From the NCBI GenBank assembly GCA_017562135.1, contig QEYB01001179.1:221001-285000 (forward strand): 64,000 bases of DNA, written 5' to 3'. A program made the translations under genes and the position numbers. The first letter of the stretch is position 1. Each line of letters starts with the position of its first letter. The stretch comes from Dipylidium caninum (lineage: Eukaryota > Platyhelminthes > Cestoda > Cyclophyllidea > Dipylidiidae). This document shows positions 1-12,560 of the stretch, piece after piece. Below the pieces are notes generated by a model. It saw only the letters and a program-made list of their open reading frames with translations, was not told the DNA's origin and did no database searches.

Positions 1-779
1 GTCATCGCACCAACAATCGTAATAATTACCTGTACGAGACGACCTACATGACTAAGGGGAAGATGGGCTCGACTGTGAGTGGACGAAGAAGCCTGTGGAT
101 GCGTGCATCCACCGCAGCCCCCCCCCGCCCCCCCAGTGGTGCAATCACTTACCGCAACCGCCTTATGCGCCCTTCGCAGCCCCTCCCCTGAACCCACACT
201 CAATAATTAGCAAGATTTTTTTTGGCTTTGCTTACGCTTTCTAGCCTGAGATAATTTACTTATTCATTAGTTCACCAACTCATCTCCTTCCATGCATTTA
301 TCGTTTCATCTATTCATCAGTCCGTCCACTTTGTAGCCTTCTCGTCGCCCATCCCTTGGACTACATATGCATTCATTCATTCATCCACTAATTCAGCCAT
401 CTCTCGATTCACTCATCTTATTTCCCAGTGGTAGTTCCAACAACTTTTGTCTCACTTTCTCCTTCCCCGCCTTTGGCGCACTTTTATATAGAAGTAATGC
501 AGAATTCTAATTTTCTGTAGCTCAATTGGCACTACTCTCCAGTAAACAATCTCCAACCCATTCCACTGAAGGGTTCATCTATTTTTAAGACGTCTAGAAT
601 AAATGTTATTCCAGAGAAGAATATTACCGATATTTTGGAGGAACGCAAGGACCTCTCGTAAGTCCCTCACTTCCATCTTGTTCCTTGTTTCGTTGCCGAT
701 TGGAAGAGGACCAAGTTTTATTGAATAGAAAAAATCCAAATTTCAATTAACGACATAAAGACTTATGATAGGACTAATA
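1..779. other. Intergenic, no gene seen
   Basis: Mixed-composition sequence with no convincing reading frame. It holds a C-run near 120-135 and a short CATT tetranucleotide tract at about 370-384. It is probably distal upstream sequence of the gene that starts at 1008. Confidence 0.6.
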
Positions 780-1007
780 AAAAGAGCATTAGGCTAATAC
801 AGGCGCATTAATTATCTCATTGATTGGCTGACGGTCAGTCGAAGTAACCAATTGAAATTGAATTTTAATTTCCACCACTGAGAAAGCCCCTCCGTGTGGA
901 TCATTTATTCCGACCAATAGACGGTTAGGCGGGCTCCGTATTGATTGGCTGAAAGATGTTTTCTCCCATCCGACAGTCATACCCATAACATCACCAAAAT
1001 TGCCGAC
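780..1007 (+). promoter_or_regulatory. Candidate promoter with repeated CCAAT boxes
   Basis: The 12-mer TTGATTGGCTGA occurs twice in the same orientation, at 820-831 and 941-952, each carrying an inverted CCAAT (ATTGG) box. Further CCAAT cores lie near 848 and 914. The downstream copy ends 55 bases before the ATG at 1008. NF-Y is the known binder of CCAAT cores; its use here is inferred from spacing and duplication only. No clear TATA box was seen. Confidence 0.45.
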
Positions 1008-3188
1008 ATGGAGAACAAGGTGTTCAGAAAAAACGCACCAAAGAATTTGTATCTTGTCACAGCTGACAGTGGTTGGATAGACCCCCGTACAGCAAACACG
1101 AGGAAGCCCTTAATCAAGTCCGAATTGGCGCTCTACGAAGCACGCGCCGAACTGGCTGAAAATGTAAGTTCTCCGCGTCAGTCGCGTCGCTCTCAACGCT
1201 GTCATGCTTGTAACTTGTATCTTGATCATTTCAGTTTGCCAAACTCAATCACGTACCTCTCTACCTGTGGGGAGGGGACATTGGCTACTTCGAGAAGAAC
1301 TCCGTCCACCGATTCATGTCCTCGGCGGGGGTTGAACTCATCTTTTGGATGGATGCCCAGGGCACCATGAGGATAGGATACGATAATCTGACCCTAAGTG
1401 AGTGGGTACGTCACTGTCAATCTCCTCGTCGCGCCCCATCCCCATCCCAACACATCACACCGCACTGACTGGACTTTTGGAGTAACGCGAATTGGGGGCA
1501 ATCACAGCAACTTATTCAAAGGCTGCGTTAATTGATAGACACAGAGACGTGTTTGTGGGGCAACGGTGCCTGGAGAAGTGGCACGAGTTCAAAAGCGCTG
1601 CTCTCGAGTTCTTCCGTCTGTCTGTGCACGCGTCGGGTTATCGTAAAAGTGAAAGAAAAGTGGGTAGTGATTGTTCTTGTCTTCCGATTGTACTCATTGG
1701 GCAGAAGACAGTCCTCGTGTTGTTCCGTCCACTCTCCATAGAATACTCATCTTCCACATTCAGTGAGAACCCACGACTCCACAGCCCTTTCTCCCAGCGA
1801 TATCTCAGTCTTCCACTGTCATCGGCAAAGCTTCCCCCCTCCCCCCCACCCCCTACCCTCTGACACTTGAGAGTACTCCACCAGCCAACGCCACCACCAA
1901 CCTTCACACCGACAACGACACCGACACCGACACCAACGAGAAGGAGGAGGAGGAGAAGTAGAAGGAGAAGGAGAAGAACACCCGGGGAGACTGTGTAGTA
2001 GGAAAACATTCGTCTATCTATGTGTGTGTGTGTGTGTGGATGGGTGGGTGGGTGGGTGCCTGCTGGCATCACCAGGTCTATGTGACAGTCGAAGAGGGAG
2101 TGTCACCTTCCATCCTCCGGAGGCCATCGTGATCTCCTACGTGGAGGTGCCTCTTCAAAACCGACAGCCGTCTTTTCGTGTGAGTGGAGGCTTTGCAGTG
2201 CACGGGTTGGGGCATGCGGATCACACAGTGACTGGTTGGTGTGGGTGAAAGCGAGTCGGGCTGAATCGGTGGCATTGAGGTGAAGGTGGAGGTGGAGGTG
2301 GAGGTGGAGGTGGAGGTGGAGGCAGGGAGGAGGAAGAGAGAGAGGACTTGTACACGCACCTCTGTGGAGGGAGGAGCAGGGAGAAGAAGAAGAAGAAGAA
2401 GAAGAAGAAGAAGAAGAAGAGAAGCTGTGGAGATGACGGAGGTGTGCGTGCTTGAATGCCTAAGTAAATTGTTTCGTGTGTAAGTGGGTGTGCAATTCCT
2501 CTTATGACCACCTCCCCCACCTTGGACGGAGCACAATCCACCTTCAGAGGTCACATTCGAGACAGAAAGATATGCCATTTCAACTAACGCGTTGCCAAGC
2601 TGTCCGTTTACCCCCCTTCCTTTCTGGTCCCGAGCATATAAGGCCTACTTAATATGGCAAGCGAAGGGAAATTTCCATTCTCTCCCCCCGAGGGTCGGTA
2701 AACTTAATTCAGTTCCGCCTCCAGACCCCTATAATCACATGGTTTTGGTGCATGGATACACCACCCAGGAGAACCCAAATGACACTTCTTCTGTTCTAGG
2801 CTTTGAAATAGACTCTCTCTTGTCGTCGAAGTCAAGAGTGTCCTGGTAAATATCAATGCTTACGGTGCCTCTCTTTGTCTAGCCCAAAGTGGTGGAATTC
2901 AACCTTCCCGGACGTGATGGCATTACGTGGGTTCTGGACGGTTTCCTGCGTTGTCCGGTTAAACTTTGCCCCCTGCAGTTAGAAGACAAGGACACGTACA
3001 CCTTCTTCACCGCTGCCTGTCTCACTGCCGACCTGGAAGGTGAGGAAGACACGAAGAAGGCCTTTGCGAAAGAGCCAACAACTATCGCCAGTCGCCATCC
3101 CGATCAGTGTCTGGTTATAAAACAGGGCGAGGTGACCACCGTCAAGGACATCTTCGACGAAGGGCCAATGGAAGGTCACGATCACTGA
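1008..3188 (+). CDS. Three-exon gene of unrecognised family, about 210 aa
   Basis: Modelled exons are 1008-1163, 1235-1405 and 2883-3188, joined in phase 0 throughout. Donors are AAT|GTAAGT and TGG|GTACGT; acceptors end in TTTCAG and GTCTAG. The start is the first ATG after the CCAAT promoter and begins MENKVFRKN. The product has 52+57+101 residues, with no signal peptide or membrane segment. It has aromatic blocks around LYLWGGDIGYF and ELIFWMD and a tail ending in GHDH. I do not recognise the family, so no function is given. A second donor for exon 2, CTAA|GTGAGT at 1398, is a better consensus and is in phase 1; it would pair with a possible cassette exon at 2076-2179. An ATTAAA at 3775-3780 is the nearest poly(A)-like signal noticed. 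Exon boundaries are inferred from the sequence only. Confidence 0.68.
1774..2568 (-). repeat. Dispersed repeat, copy A (in intron 2 of the first gene)
   Basis: About 795 bases that match, in reverse complement, the block at 8793-9647. Both copies share a GA-rich/AGA tract, a GGTGGA tract, a GT tract and unique sequence at both ends; homology stops sharply at both sides. No terminal inverted repeats or target-site duplications were recognised. On the plus strand its core (2076-2179) is open and exon-like, with flanking AG and GTGAGT. It could be a non-autonomous element or a segmental copy. Confidence 0.9.
2076..2179 (+). other. Possible cassette exon inside repeat copy A
   Basis: A 104-base segment bounded by an AG acceptor (after CACC) and a GTGAGT donor. 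Read from phase 1 it is open to the end and includes TFHPPEAIVISYVEVPLQ; it ends in phase 0. That fits exactly between the phase-1 donor at 1398 and the phase-0 acceptor at 2883 of the surrounding gene, giving an alternative product of about 242 residues. In the inverted copy near 9.2 kb the same frame is open but the donor reads GGGAGT, so it could not splice in the same way. Use of the exon is inference. Confidence 0.35.
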
Positions 3189-6100
3189 GGTCATCCACCT
3201 AATGCCACCTGGTCTACTCTTCTTCCTGCCTCTATGATTCATACGCCTCGTTTATTTTTCGCGGACACGTCTTCAACCACGCATCCATGCCAATGTGGAC
3301 CTCCTTCCCCCGAGTCGATGTCACCAATGTGTCAAAAAAATATGATCCTCCAATGACTCCTGTCATTACTTGGATTCGCAGTTATGGCACTTAGGGTAAA
3401 AAGTGGGAGGAACAACCGATTACTTGACTCCCCGTCGTACCATGGAGAGGATAACCTGGGTGTTGAAACTTCGTTGGAGAATAGGTGAAACTCGGAAGAC
3501 ATCGGGTAGGAGGGCTGGTTAACAGCTTGGCAGGGAAGAGTTGAGACCGACGGCGGCCTCTTCCCTTCGCACCCGGTCTATTCATGGGGCGATGATTAGG
3601 CCAAGAATGGGGATACTATTTTCATGCATTGCGGGAAAATCATGAAGGGGACAGAAAGTCGAGAAGAAGAGTTGTCAAAGCCACTACAGGGATCAGTCGA
3701 GATGATTTCTGTACACTTTAACCCGTCGATTAAACGATGGAGAGAAAGGACCATCACTGGACGTTTGACTGTATATTAAATGTCTTTTCTTGGCGCTAGC
3801 CTTCTTCGGCCTCCTACAGCGGGGAGTTTGAGCGCTAGTACCTTCTCAAGTGTGATACGAGGCCTCTGCACAGCGGATGAGCGGCCAGAGACGAACAGAT
3901 CAAAGTCATTTAGGCAAAGCATGTCATCAGTGGTAGAACAGAACGTGATCTAATCCGACGCTCATAAGTAAAGGACGGGAAAGGGATGCAGCAAACAAGT
4001 ATGAGGAAGTGGAGTCAAAAGGATTTTGGATTTTCCTGGTAAAGTCACCTCCTGACTCTATAATGACGTCCAGGACTCCTTTTGCCTCAATGTAAAATGC
4101 CTCAGCCTTTGTTACACCTATTAAAACTCAAAACATGCTGTCAACTGCATGTCAAGGACAACCGCTACCACCTTGCAACATAATACGCGAAGGTTCTTGT
4201 ATTGCTGATGAACAGTATGGAACACGGAGGACGATTTTGCCTAATCAACGGTGAAGGAACTAAACCCTTTTTGTTAATGTTGACGAAAATGATCTTCTCG
4301 CGTAACCGTACCTTTAATCAAACTTTTGAGTGCTATCGCTAGTCCATAATTGCAGATTTGTGAGTTTTTAATACGTTGTCTGTGGAGATGTGAGAAAACT
4401 TGCCTCCACCTCCATGTTACCTCGAAGTAATCCGATTAACAGCGGTGCTTCTGTCACAGATAACGTTTTCACCTTGTTTAGAAACTGTCACATTACTGCC
4501 GAGTGCTACCTATAGCATTCCAGATCCACTTATAGCGCTCTAATTAACTCTTAAAAAGCAGGTTACGTGACGCACTTCTACACTTCGAATTTTTATTAAT
4601 CCGCAATAGACGAAGTGCCAAACAGAGTGCCAAGTGGTAATCTACAGCGATGTATAGAGCAGCCACAACTCGCATTCCACCGACCAGGTTGAAATATGTG
4701 TACAATTCCTCACTCATCAGGAAACCTCAGATTCTGGAAGGCACTCCTCGACGCCATTTATGCTAACTTATACCGGATGTTTATACTACTGGAAGTGAGT
4801 GTTTTATAGGTTCTGGGGTGATTTGCTCGTGTATGGGAATTAGAGCGGATATTACGCCTTCCGAGGTATTATAAACACAAATCTCTCGTTACAAAACTTC
4901 ATCAAAAGTGGACGTACACAGTGGTATGGAGGTACCTTTTCACCGTTGCACGACATGAAATCAGTACACTGCCTTGAACACGACTCACTTTCTGCTGTAA
5001 TTATTTACTATTTTAACGATGTTTTTTAGTCATTGATGTGCCTAATAATAGGAAGTGAGTGCTAAGTATGTTGGTTACATTTCAAACATCCAGTTTGCAG
5101 GCATGTTATGCTTTTAATGACGTTTTCTCCGTATCAAAGATAAGATTCATGCGGAAATCGCGCTGAGGCAAACCAAAGGAAATTCACAGAGCAAATAACC
5201 TCAAACCCTTGTCGGCTTGTACTTAGAGCATAATGAAAATGCCGTTTACCCATTTTATTTGCTAGTACCGCTACCCGTTTATAGAGGTAATCCCCACTTG
5301 TTAGTTACTTAAATCGTTTAGTAACATTAATAAAAAGTATTTCAAGACCATTTTATATTCTCTCCATACCCACAGTTCGTACCTATACAAGTGCCAAAAG
5401 GATGACTATCATGATAGGCGTGTACGGTTTACTGGGTCTGTTCTGTGTTCTACTTACAGTCGGATTTTTAGTAATATAAGTTAGCTAAGTGGGAAATACC
5501 ATAGCCAAAGCCTAAAAAGTAGACGATAAATAATTTTAAATCACCACGAATAACTTTACTGAGCGTAGTGCTGGAGGAGGGACATCAAGAATGCAAATTA
5601 TATGAATATATGCGGCGCACAGGAATACCTTTAACAGTTTATGTGTTGCGATTGTTTGTAACCTTGAACTGATTTAAACAACGTCGACTACATGTTAAGG
5701 AAATAACTCTTGCCATTGCCACAATTTTACCTCTAAAATATAATTTTAATATTGAAGCAACCTTTATTTTATTTAGCGGAAAGATTGTTATTCATTGTTG
5801 GCTATATTTACTTCGCTCGCAGTGGTAGTTACTCATGTCCGTACACCCACTCCGTCCTACAGAGAAGTCAAACAACCTTAAGGTACCATCTTGTTACACT
5901 CCAATGAAATCTCACATTGTTACATGTTAGAGGAAGATGTGTACTCTGTTATAAACATTAGTCATTTAACTGCGCCGTAAAATGGTATATGCAACCGACC
6001 CCTCGTAGAGAATGGCGAAAAGTGCCTTATTCTCATGCGCTCATATTGCAGTATTTTTACTCCTATTTAGTCAGCACAATGCACAGGTAACAAATGATTA

Positions 6101-6988
6101 GAAAGAGCATTAAGTGAAGGACCAAGCAAAGATCCTATCCTCAGAGTCAAACTGACCAACATCCTACAGAGATAGTGTTGAGGGATATGCGACAGTTCCA
6201 ATAAATTGCATCAAAACATTACAAAAGTGATTCTTAACGCCCCGTTCTCAGGCTCTTGGGTACTTTAACTAAGAAAATTTGGCCAAATGGTCCCGTCCCG
6301 TCAAACTAACAAGAGGCGCTGTGGTATCCACCCCAAGATTATTTTTCTTTATCTATCCCAAATCTCCAAGTTTTTCCCAATAACTCTTATAAGTTCGCTT
6401 TTTGTAAATTAAACAACAGTTCATAACTTTCTGAATGTGGTTATGAGTATCGGAATAAATTCTGGTTGAAAATTTCATTGCGCGTACGAGTTACAAACTT
6501 GGGGCAGAAAAGACATTTTAACCGATTCATATACTTAATTCGCTGTAGACTCACTAAATTGATACGCAATTTCGTAAGACACAGTATATCTCCTGCAATC
6601 ACTCTCGAAAGCACATGCAATCAACGTCGAAATTGACAAATCTTTGCATAGATTCAAGGCATACTATACCGCAAAAGTCACGAATTCCTAAAAACATGCG
6701 ATTTTTGCGCCGAAGAGGAGGTTTTCAATTTAATTTCAATTATAGCCCCCGAACATACATGTTTCGGGTGGCCAAAGGCGCGATCAAGCAGTGTGGAGTG
6801 TAATTAACGGCACCCAAAATCCAGGAGACTGTGAAATGATGCGGACTGCGTACATCCGCTTCTTATGCTGCGACAGTCACAACGATCTCCCAATGCTGAA
6901 GACCTGAGCTCTGGTGCAACGTGGCCAAAACCACGCTTCGACACCTAAGTGCACCTTTTTTTACACCATTTGCGGATGAGGAAGGGAC
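3189..6988. other. AT-rich intergenic stretch
   Basis: From about 3.6 to 6.6 kb no open frame of 60 codons exists on either strand, and I see no RNA gene, hairpin or mobile element. The first few hundred bases are likely 3' untranslated sequence of the upstream gene. Confidence 0.7.
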
Positions 6989-8792
6989 CTACGTGGGTAG
7001 AATCAAAAGAACACGAGGGTCAGGTGTACATGGGGATAATTGGACAAATGTAGAGAAGAAAAGGTACGGCATGAATAGGTGGTTGGACTGATGGGACGGT
7101 CGGTTGAGAGGTAAAAGATAGAAAAAGCCGAAGAGAGGATAAGTGAGTAGCAGAATTATTGAACGGCGTGAGGATGAGAAGATGAATGAATGAACACCAG
7201 GTCGATGGATGGATGGAGAACTGTTAGTAAAACACGGCTCGGATAGCAGCTTGAATTGAGCGTCACCATTCCTCATCCCCGACCATCTCTCCTGAAGCTA
7301 ACATTGCATCAAACTTTCTCCCTCTTACCTTGTGTATCATTCATGTCCCATTTCTCTGTCGTCTGCCAGATGGTCAGGCCTACGTGACGTTTGCCGGCCA
7401 TTGTGCCACCAGGTCGTCGTGCGTGCCTGTTTGTGCTCGTTTCCACTCTCATTTCCCCCGTTTCATCCCCTCCGCCCGCCCCGCCCCACCTTTGTCGCCC
7501 ACTTTCCCATTCCTTGCCACCTATGCGCCACGAAACAGCCATTCACGACCAATCCTCATTCAACCGGCCTCTGTGCTCCTCTCACTGTTCTGATTGGCTG
7601 TCAAGTGTCCACTCAGGGTACTTTTATTTGAAGGCCCGATCCCATGGTGCCATGCTCTTCCACACACATCCACTAAAGAAATCAGTGTCACGCAAGAAAA
7701 GAGCGGTAATAAGAGTACTAAAGTCCTCCCCAAGGTGGGCTAATACACCAACGACTGTGCACGGGCATCACGTTGTGCTCCGCGGGTCGCATTTTTGGCC
7801 GCCTGCTCAGCGGCCGCCCCTCAACGTGTCTACAATCGGGGCCGCTGATTGGTTACAGTTTTGGGGAGCGCTCGCATCAAACGGGGCGAGCCGGAGCTGC
7901 TCACAGGCGGGCGGGCGGGCGGGCAGATGGGCGAGGAGCACGTCGGCTGGCCCCTTCGCTGACCCACTTCGAAGTCAGACCCCGAGGGCGCACCGGAGCG
8001 TGAATTAGTCCTCTCGCGCCCATTTTCCCAAAGGAAATACATTGTGTGGTGATTAAGGGATGCGCAAAGTCAGTGTGATCTTGGGATTAGACAGAGCTGG
8101 GTCTCGTCTCCACGACACCCACCGGACGGGTGAACAGGAAGCGGTGTTTAGAAAGGGCGAACAATTTGTGTTTTTTCACTGTTATCTCCCCCGCTTGTCA
8201 TGGGAAGCCGATCCAGTCAAGATCAAGCTAATTCACGTGAAGATTAACAACGCTGGGGTAAACATCTGATTTCTGAAAGGTTTGGGGACACCTTCAGTGG
8301 TTTAAGTTGCCAGCAATAATGATAACTTTGAATAAAACTACCTCAACATTGCCAGTTTGAAGGGACTTTGTTTCGCGAGAAGTTAAGAACGTCCAACAGA
8401 CTTTGGACTGATAAAAAGTTCTGCAAGGAAAGGGAAGAGATAAATCCTCGTTGTGGTTGAAATTGTGAAGACAATTCAAAATATTTTCAAAAGTTCTCCT
8501 GATGAATCGAAGGAGTTGTGGGTCTTCACCTTGGAAGTGTACAACTGTTAGATTGTTAACAGAAGGACTTCCGAGGAGAGCCAGTGGAAACTAAGTAGAG
8601 AGCGGGAGAGGTGGAGAAAACGATAGGGAAAGTTGTTCCATCTGTAAGGTGAGCTCTCACACACGGAGCCCAATTCAGTCAGGCACGGGAGCATTCACGC
8701 CCCTGTTATTTCCAGAGCTCCTCCTCCTCCTCCTGGCAAAATCGGAGCTGAAAAGGGAGGGAGGTAGGCGCGTCAGTTGGGACGGTAAACTT
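6989..8792. other. Non-coding stretch with a CpG-rich block
   Basis: The block 7390-8010 is CpG-rich, with several overlapping open frames on both strands and a run of GCGGGCGG units near 7907-7924. ATTGG boxes (CTGATTGGCT near 7590, CTGATTGGTT near 7845) suggest promoter activity, but no exon could be attached. The rest shows nothing of note. Confidence 0.4.
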
Positions 8793-9647
8793 TTCTGTCT
8801 CGAATGTGACCTCTGAAGGTGGATTGTGCTCCGTCCAAGGTGGGGGAGGTGGTCATAAGAGGACTTGCACACCCACTTACACACGAAACAATTTACTTAG
8901 GCATTCAAGCACGCACACCTCCGTCATCTCCACAGCTTCTCTTCTTCTTCTTCTTCTTCTTCTTCTTCATCCTGCTCCTCCCTTCCACAGAGGGCGTGTA
9001 CAAACCCTCCCTCTCTTCCTCCTTCCTGTCTCTCTCGCCTCCTCCCTACCTCTACCTCCACCTCCACCTCCACCTCCACCTCCACCTCACCTTCACCTTC
9101 ACCTTCACCTTCACCTTGCCACCGATTCAACCCGACTCGCTTTCACCCACACCAACCAGTCACTGTGTGATCCGCACGCCCCAACCCATGCACTGCAAAG
9201 CCTTCACTCCCACGAAAAGACGGCTGTCGGTTTTGAAGAGGCACCTCCACGTAGGAGATCACGATGGCCTCCGGAGGATGGAAGGTGACACTCCCTCTTC
9301 GACTGTCCCATAGACCTGGTGATGCCAGCAGGCATCCACACCAACACATCCACCCACACCACCCATCCACACACACACACACACACAGAGAGAGACAGAG
9401 ACGAATGTTTTCCTACTACACAGTCCCCCAGGTGTCCTTCTCCTCTCCTCTACTCTCCTTTTCCTCCTCCTCGTCGGTGTCGGTGTCGGTGTCGTTGTCG
9501 GTGTGAAGGTTGGTGGTGGTGGTGGTGGTGGTGGCTGGTTGGTGAGTGTTGTCAAGTGTCAGAGGGTAGGGGGGGGGGGGAGGGGGGAAGCTTTGCCGAT
9601 GACAGTGGAAGACTGAGATATCGCTGGGAGAAAGGGCTGTGGAGTCG
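8793..9647 (+). repeat. Dispersed repeat, copy B (inverted relative to copy A)
   Basis: About 855 bases, the reverse complement of 1774-2568. It contains TTC tracts (about 8939-8968), CCACCT and CACCTT tracts (about 9055-9117), a CA tract (about 9366-9387) and a GGT tract (about 9508-9535). The copies differ mainly in tract lengths plus scattered substitutions. The shared endpoints are TTCTGTCTCGAATG on one side and CTGTGGAGTCG on the other. Confidence 0.9.
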
Positions 9648-11649
9648 CGGACGAATAGAGGCAATGCAATTTTTCACAAACAGGGTTTAGCTGGTCGTAA
9701 GAAAAGTACCGGTTCTGGACACATTCTGATTTCTTCGACCAGAACTGCGCATTCATCGAAATGGGGAATTAGTTTCCCACTGGGGTTGGGATCAGACCCG
9801 CCCGGTGATTCTTAACTTTGTTCGAAACCACCACAACACTCGCAGTGGAACTCCCTAGCAAAACGATGAATGATTGAGGTTTGCAAAGCGCAATAGCGAG
9901 AAAACGGTGATCGTGCCTCAGGTCAGTGGGGCAAAGGGTGGGGCGATTAGCTGTTTCGCCTCTGCCTGCCTCGTTACTTAAGGTTGCCTCCGAAGAAGGC
10001 TACGTCGATTCCCATGTGGATCTCATTCCGTCGACGATCCTCTCCGGTAAAGTGAGCTGCTTCCACTCACTCGTTCCACGTAGCTCACGCGGAATGGCGT
10101 CTTTGACCAACACTTCCTGTCACTCAACGTGGTTTTGGTTGCAATTTCTGGGCTTTCGGTGCATAGACTGTTTGCCATTTGACTTCCGCGCCATGACGGC
10201 CTCTCCCATCCCACCTCCAGTCACATGCCAACATACTCGGGCGACGTTGCATTCCCTCGCCGTGGCATGCGGAGCGGCTGAAGCATCAGCCAGCGCCCCA
10301 CTCAACTCTTCCCACGGCAACTGGCTCACGATGTGTGTCCGGACTGGTTCCAAGGCCACGGGACCGCCTCGCAGCACGTCGCTTTTGTTGCCCACTGCAA
10401 CATTCAACCTTTCACTCCTCCACTTCATCATCTCCTCTCGACAACGTCACTGGTGCGTTGTCGCAGCGACGAGGACCGGGGACTGGGACGGGGACCGGGG
10501 ACCGCGGGTGGTGGGCAGTGGGCGTGAGAGCAGTGGACGGAGGGAAGAGGGAAGAGGGAAGAGGGAAGAGGGATGGCCTTACGACATCCTCCACTCCCAA
10601 AATCTCCACCCTCGTCATGACACGAGACGTCCCTTCTAAAGAACACCAAGATTGTTGAGTTGCGTGAATGCAGCTGAGGGGAAGTGGAGGAGGATCCCGC
10701 CACCTCCCGCATTGCGGGGCCTGCTTCAACGCCTGACTGCGAGAGAGCCAAGAAGGCGGTGAGACCCGGAAAGCATAATATCCCCTGTGCTTTTGCACAC
10801 ACGTCAGCTGTTTCTCCTTTCACCTCGACTTCCGGGTGCTCCGAACGCCACAGGCCGCCTTCTGCGTTAGACGAAATGGCTTCCACCCTTCAGTCTGTTT
10901 ACTAGACTGGAAGAAGTGGGCACCGAGTGTCACCAACCCAGTCCCCCCATGGCTTTTCGACAGTCTGATGCACTGCTTCACTCAGACGGGCATCTTTTGG
11001 AGAGGCACACTTTCGTGCGACCCCTTGACTCGTTGTCTTCGAACTGCCGAGAGTCCGTTCATTGCAGGGGACGAGGGCAAATGGTGGTTTGACAACCGAG
11101 TGATTGCGCATCTCCCCACGAATGAACGTTACGCTGTCTTTTGTTTCGTTAATTTGTTCGCACCACCTGACCTCCACTTTCCTCCTTGTTGTTAGGACTT
11201 TTGCCTTTTGTGTGGTTTTGTTTTTCTCCCCAATGAAGTCGGGAAGGAACGGGAGTGTCGTTAAAATTGGTTCGCCAGATTGCATAGAAAGATGCTGAAG
11301 GACCTGGTTGTCCGTCCGGTTGAAGTCGATGGGACTCCCGCGCGAGGCCGTTGTGGACGCAGATCGTCGGGGCAGAGGACGTGAGGAGGCAGAACAGAAT
11401 AGAGAGTGAAAGTTAAGAGGATTGAACGAGTCAGGAGACTAGACTGGTCGTTGAACGCCTCACCGGTTTGAGGAGATTCTCCCGGCACAACGCATTGGCA
11501 GCATCTGCGATGTGTTGCTTCTGAGGTTGGCAAGGAGGTTGTTTCATCTCAGAGAAGAGAAGTTCCTGGCGACTCAAAGTGAATGGCTTAGAACAAAGTG
11601 AATCGAAGACGGTCGTGGCTGATGCGAGATGAAGCAGCCCAGTCGAAAT
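9648..11649. other. Mostly non-coding, with a tandem GGGAAGA tract
   Basis: Several medium open frames overlap on both strands, so none is called. A GGGAAGA-type tandem repeat lies at about 10541-10573. One short exon-like segment (9983-10051) is listed separately. No family was recognised. Confidence 0.4.
9983..10051 (+). other. Candidate internal exon, 23 codons
   Basis: A 69-base segment with a pyrimidine-rich acceptor (ending TTACTTAAG) and a GTGAGC donor, phase 0 at both ends. It reads VASEEGYVDSHVDLIPSTIL and three more residues. No neighbouring exons could be joined and the product is unrecognised, so this is weak. Confidence 0.2.
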
Positions 11650-12560
11650 GAGAGGCGGAGATTCCCCGAAAAACAATTGCCCTCTCGGTTTGGCGGGATT
11701 AGAGAAAGGGATCCGGCACTTTGTCAGACAGCCGAACGACCAAATGAAAGGGGCCCGTTCAACAACTCGCCGGACTGAACGATGCAATTCGAGTAAAGCG
11801 ATCAGAGCTGGCGAATTGCGGCGGTGTTGTTCTCCACTGTGATGATGCGGAGTCGCACACGCATCCTTCGTCACTGGACAAAAGTTTCTGGTTCCGCGTT
11901 GGGCTGCGTCGTCCCATCCACCAGGCGGCCCGGACCCCGCGCCTTCGGACTTCCGCTTCTCTCCCCGTCCCACGCAGAAATGCTCAAGCGATGGAGCTCT
12001 CAACGGCGCCAGTGGTGTCAAATCGTAGTCATTTAACCTTTTTTCGATATAAAAAATGGAAAATTCTATGAGCGTGGAGTGATGACAGCGTCCGAACGAC
12101 GGCGAACGGTCGCCGACAGAAGTGGACAGGAAAAGAGGTTCGAAGAGGCTTGTATTTTTCAAAAAAAACAATTACCCTGTCGGTTTGGTGGACTTGTAGA
12201 AAAGAATTTGGCACTCCGAACTTCTACCGAGCGACAACTCGCCGGAGTGAACGATGCGATGGAAGCGAAGCAGTCAGAAGTTGCCACTCGACAACGATTA
12301 CCGGGTCCGACTTCGGATGGGTCGACACATCCGCCGGCCAGTTATTTCCTCGTCCAGTGTAGGACTTCTTAAATGACAAAATTGTCAAGTCCCTTTGTGG
12401 ATGGCAAAAAATCGGAAACGCAGTGAACATTAAATGATGATAATGTTTGAACGATGCCCAAAGGTCGTTGACAAAAACGGCGGTTTTAAGTTTTTCAGCC
12501 AAAATTTTGGCTTGTGATTCCAGCTTAAAAGTCGCATTTACTTAGTGGCCAAAACCGATG
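11650..12560. repeat. Degenerate tandem repeat array
   Basis: The segment 11671-11815 and the segment 12167-12290 align directly: both begin AAACAATT, share a CGGTTTGG core and end in a CAACTCGCCGG / GAACGATG block. A further partial unit follows: the block near 12079-12120 resembles that near 12436-12475. The units are well diverged with indels, and nothing in them looks coding. Confidence 0.55.

Noticed and set aside
11431..12171. A 246-codon minus-strand frame
   Set aside because: It runs through the degenerate tandem array, and its sequence changes character along its length; probably chance openness.
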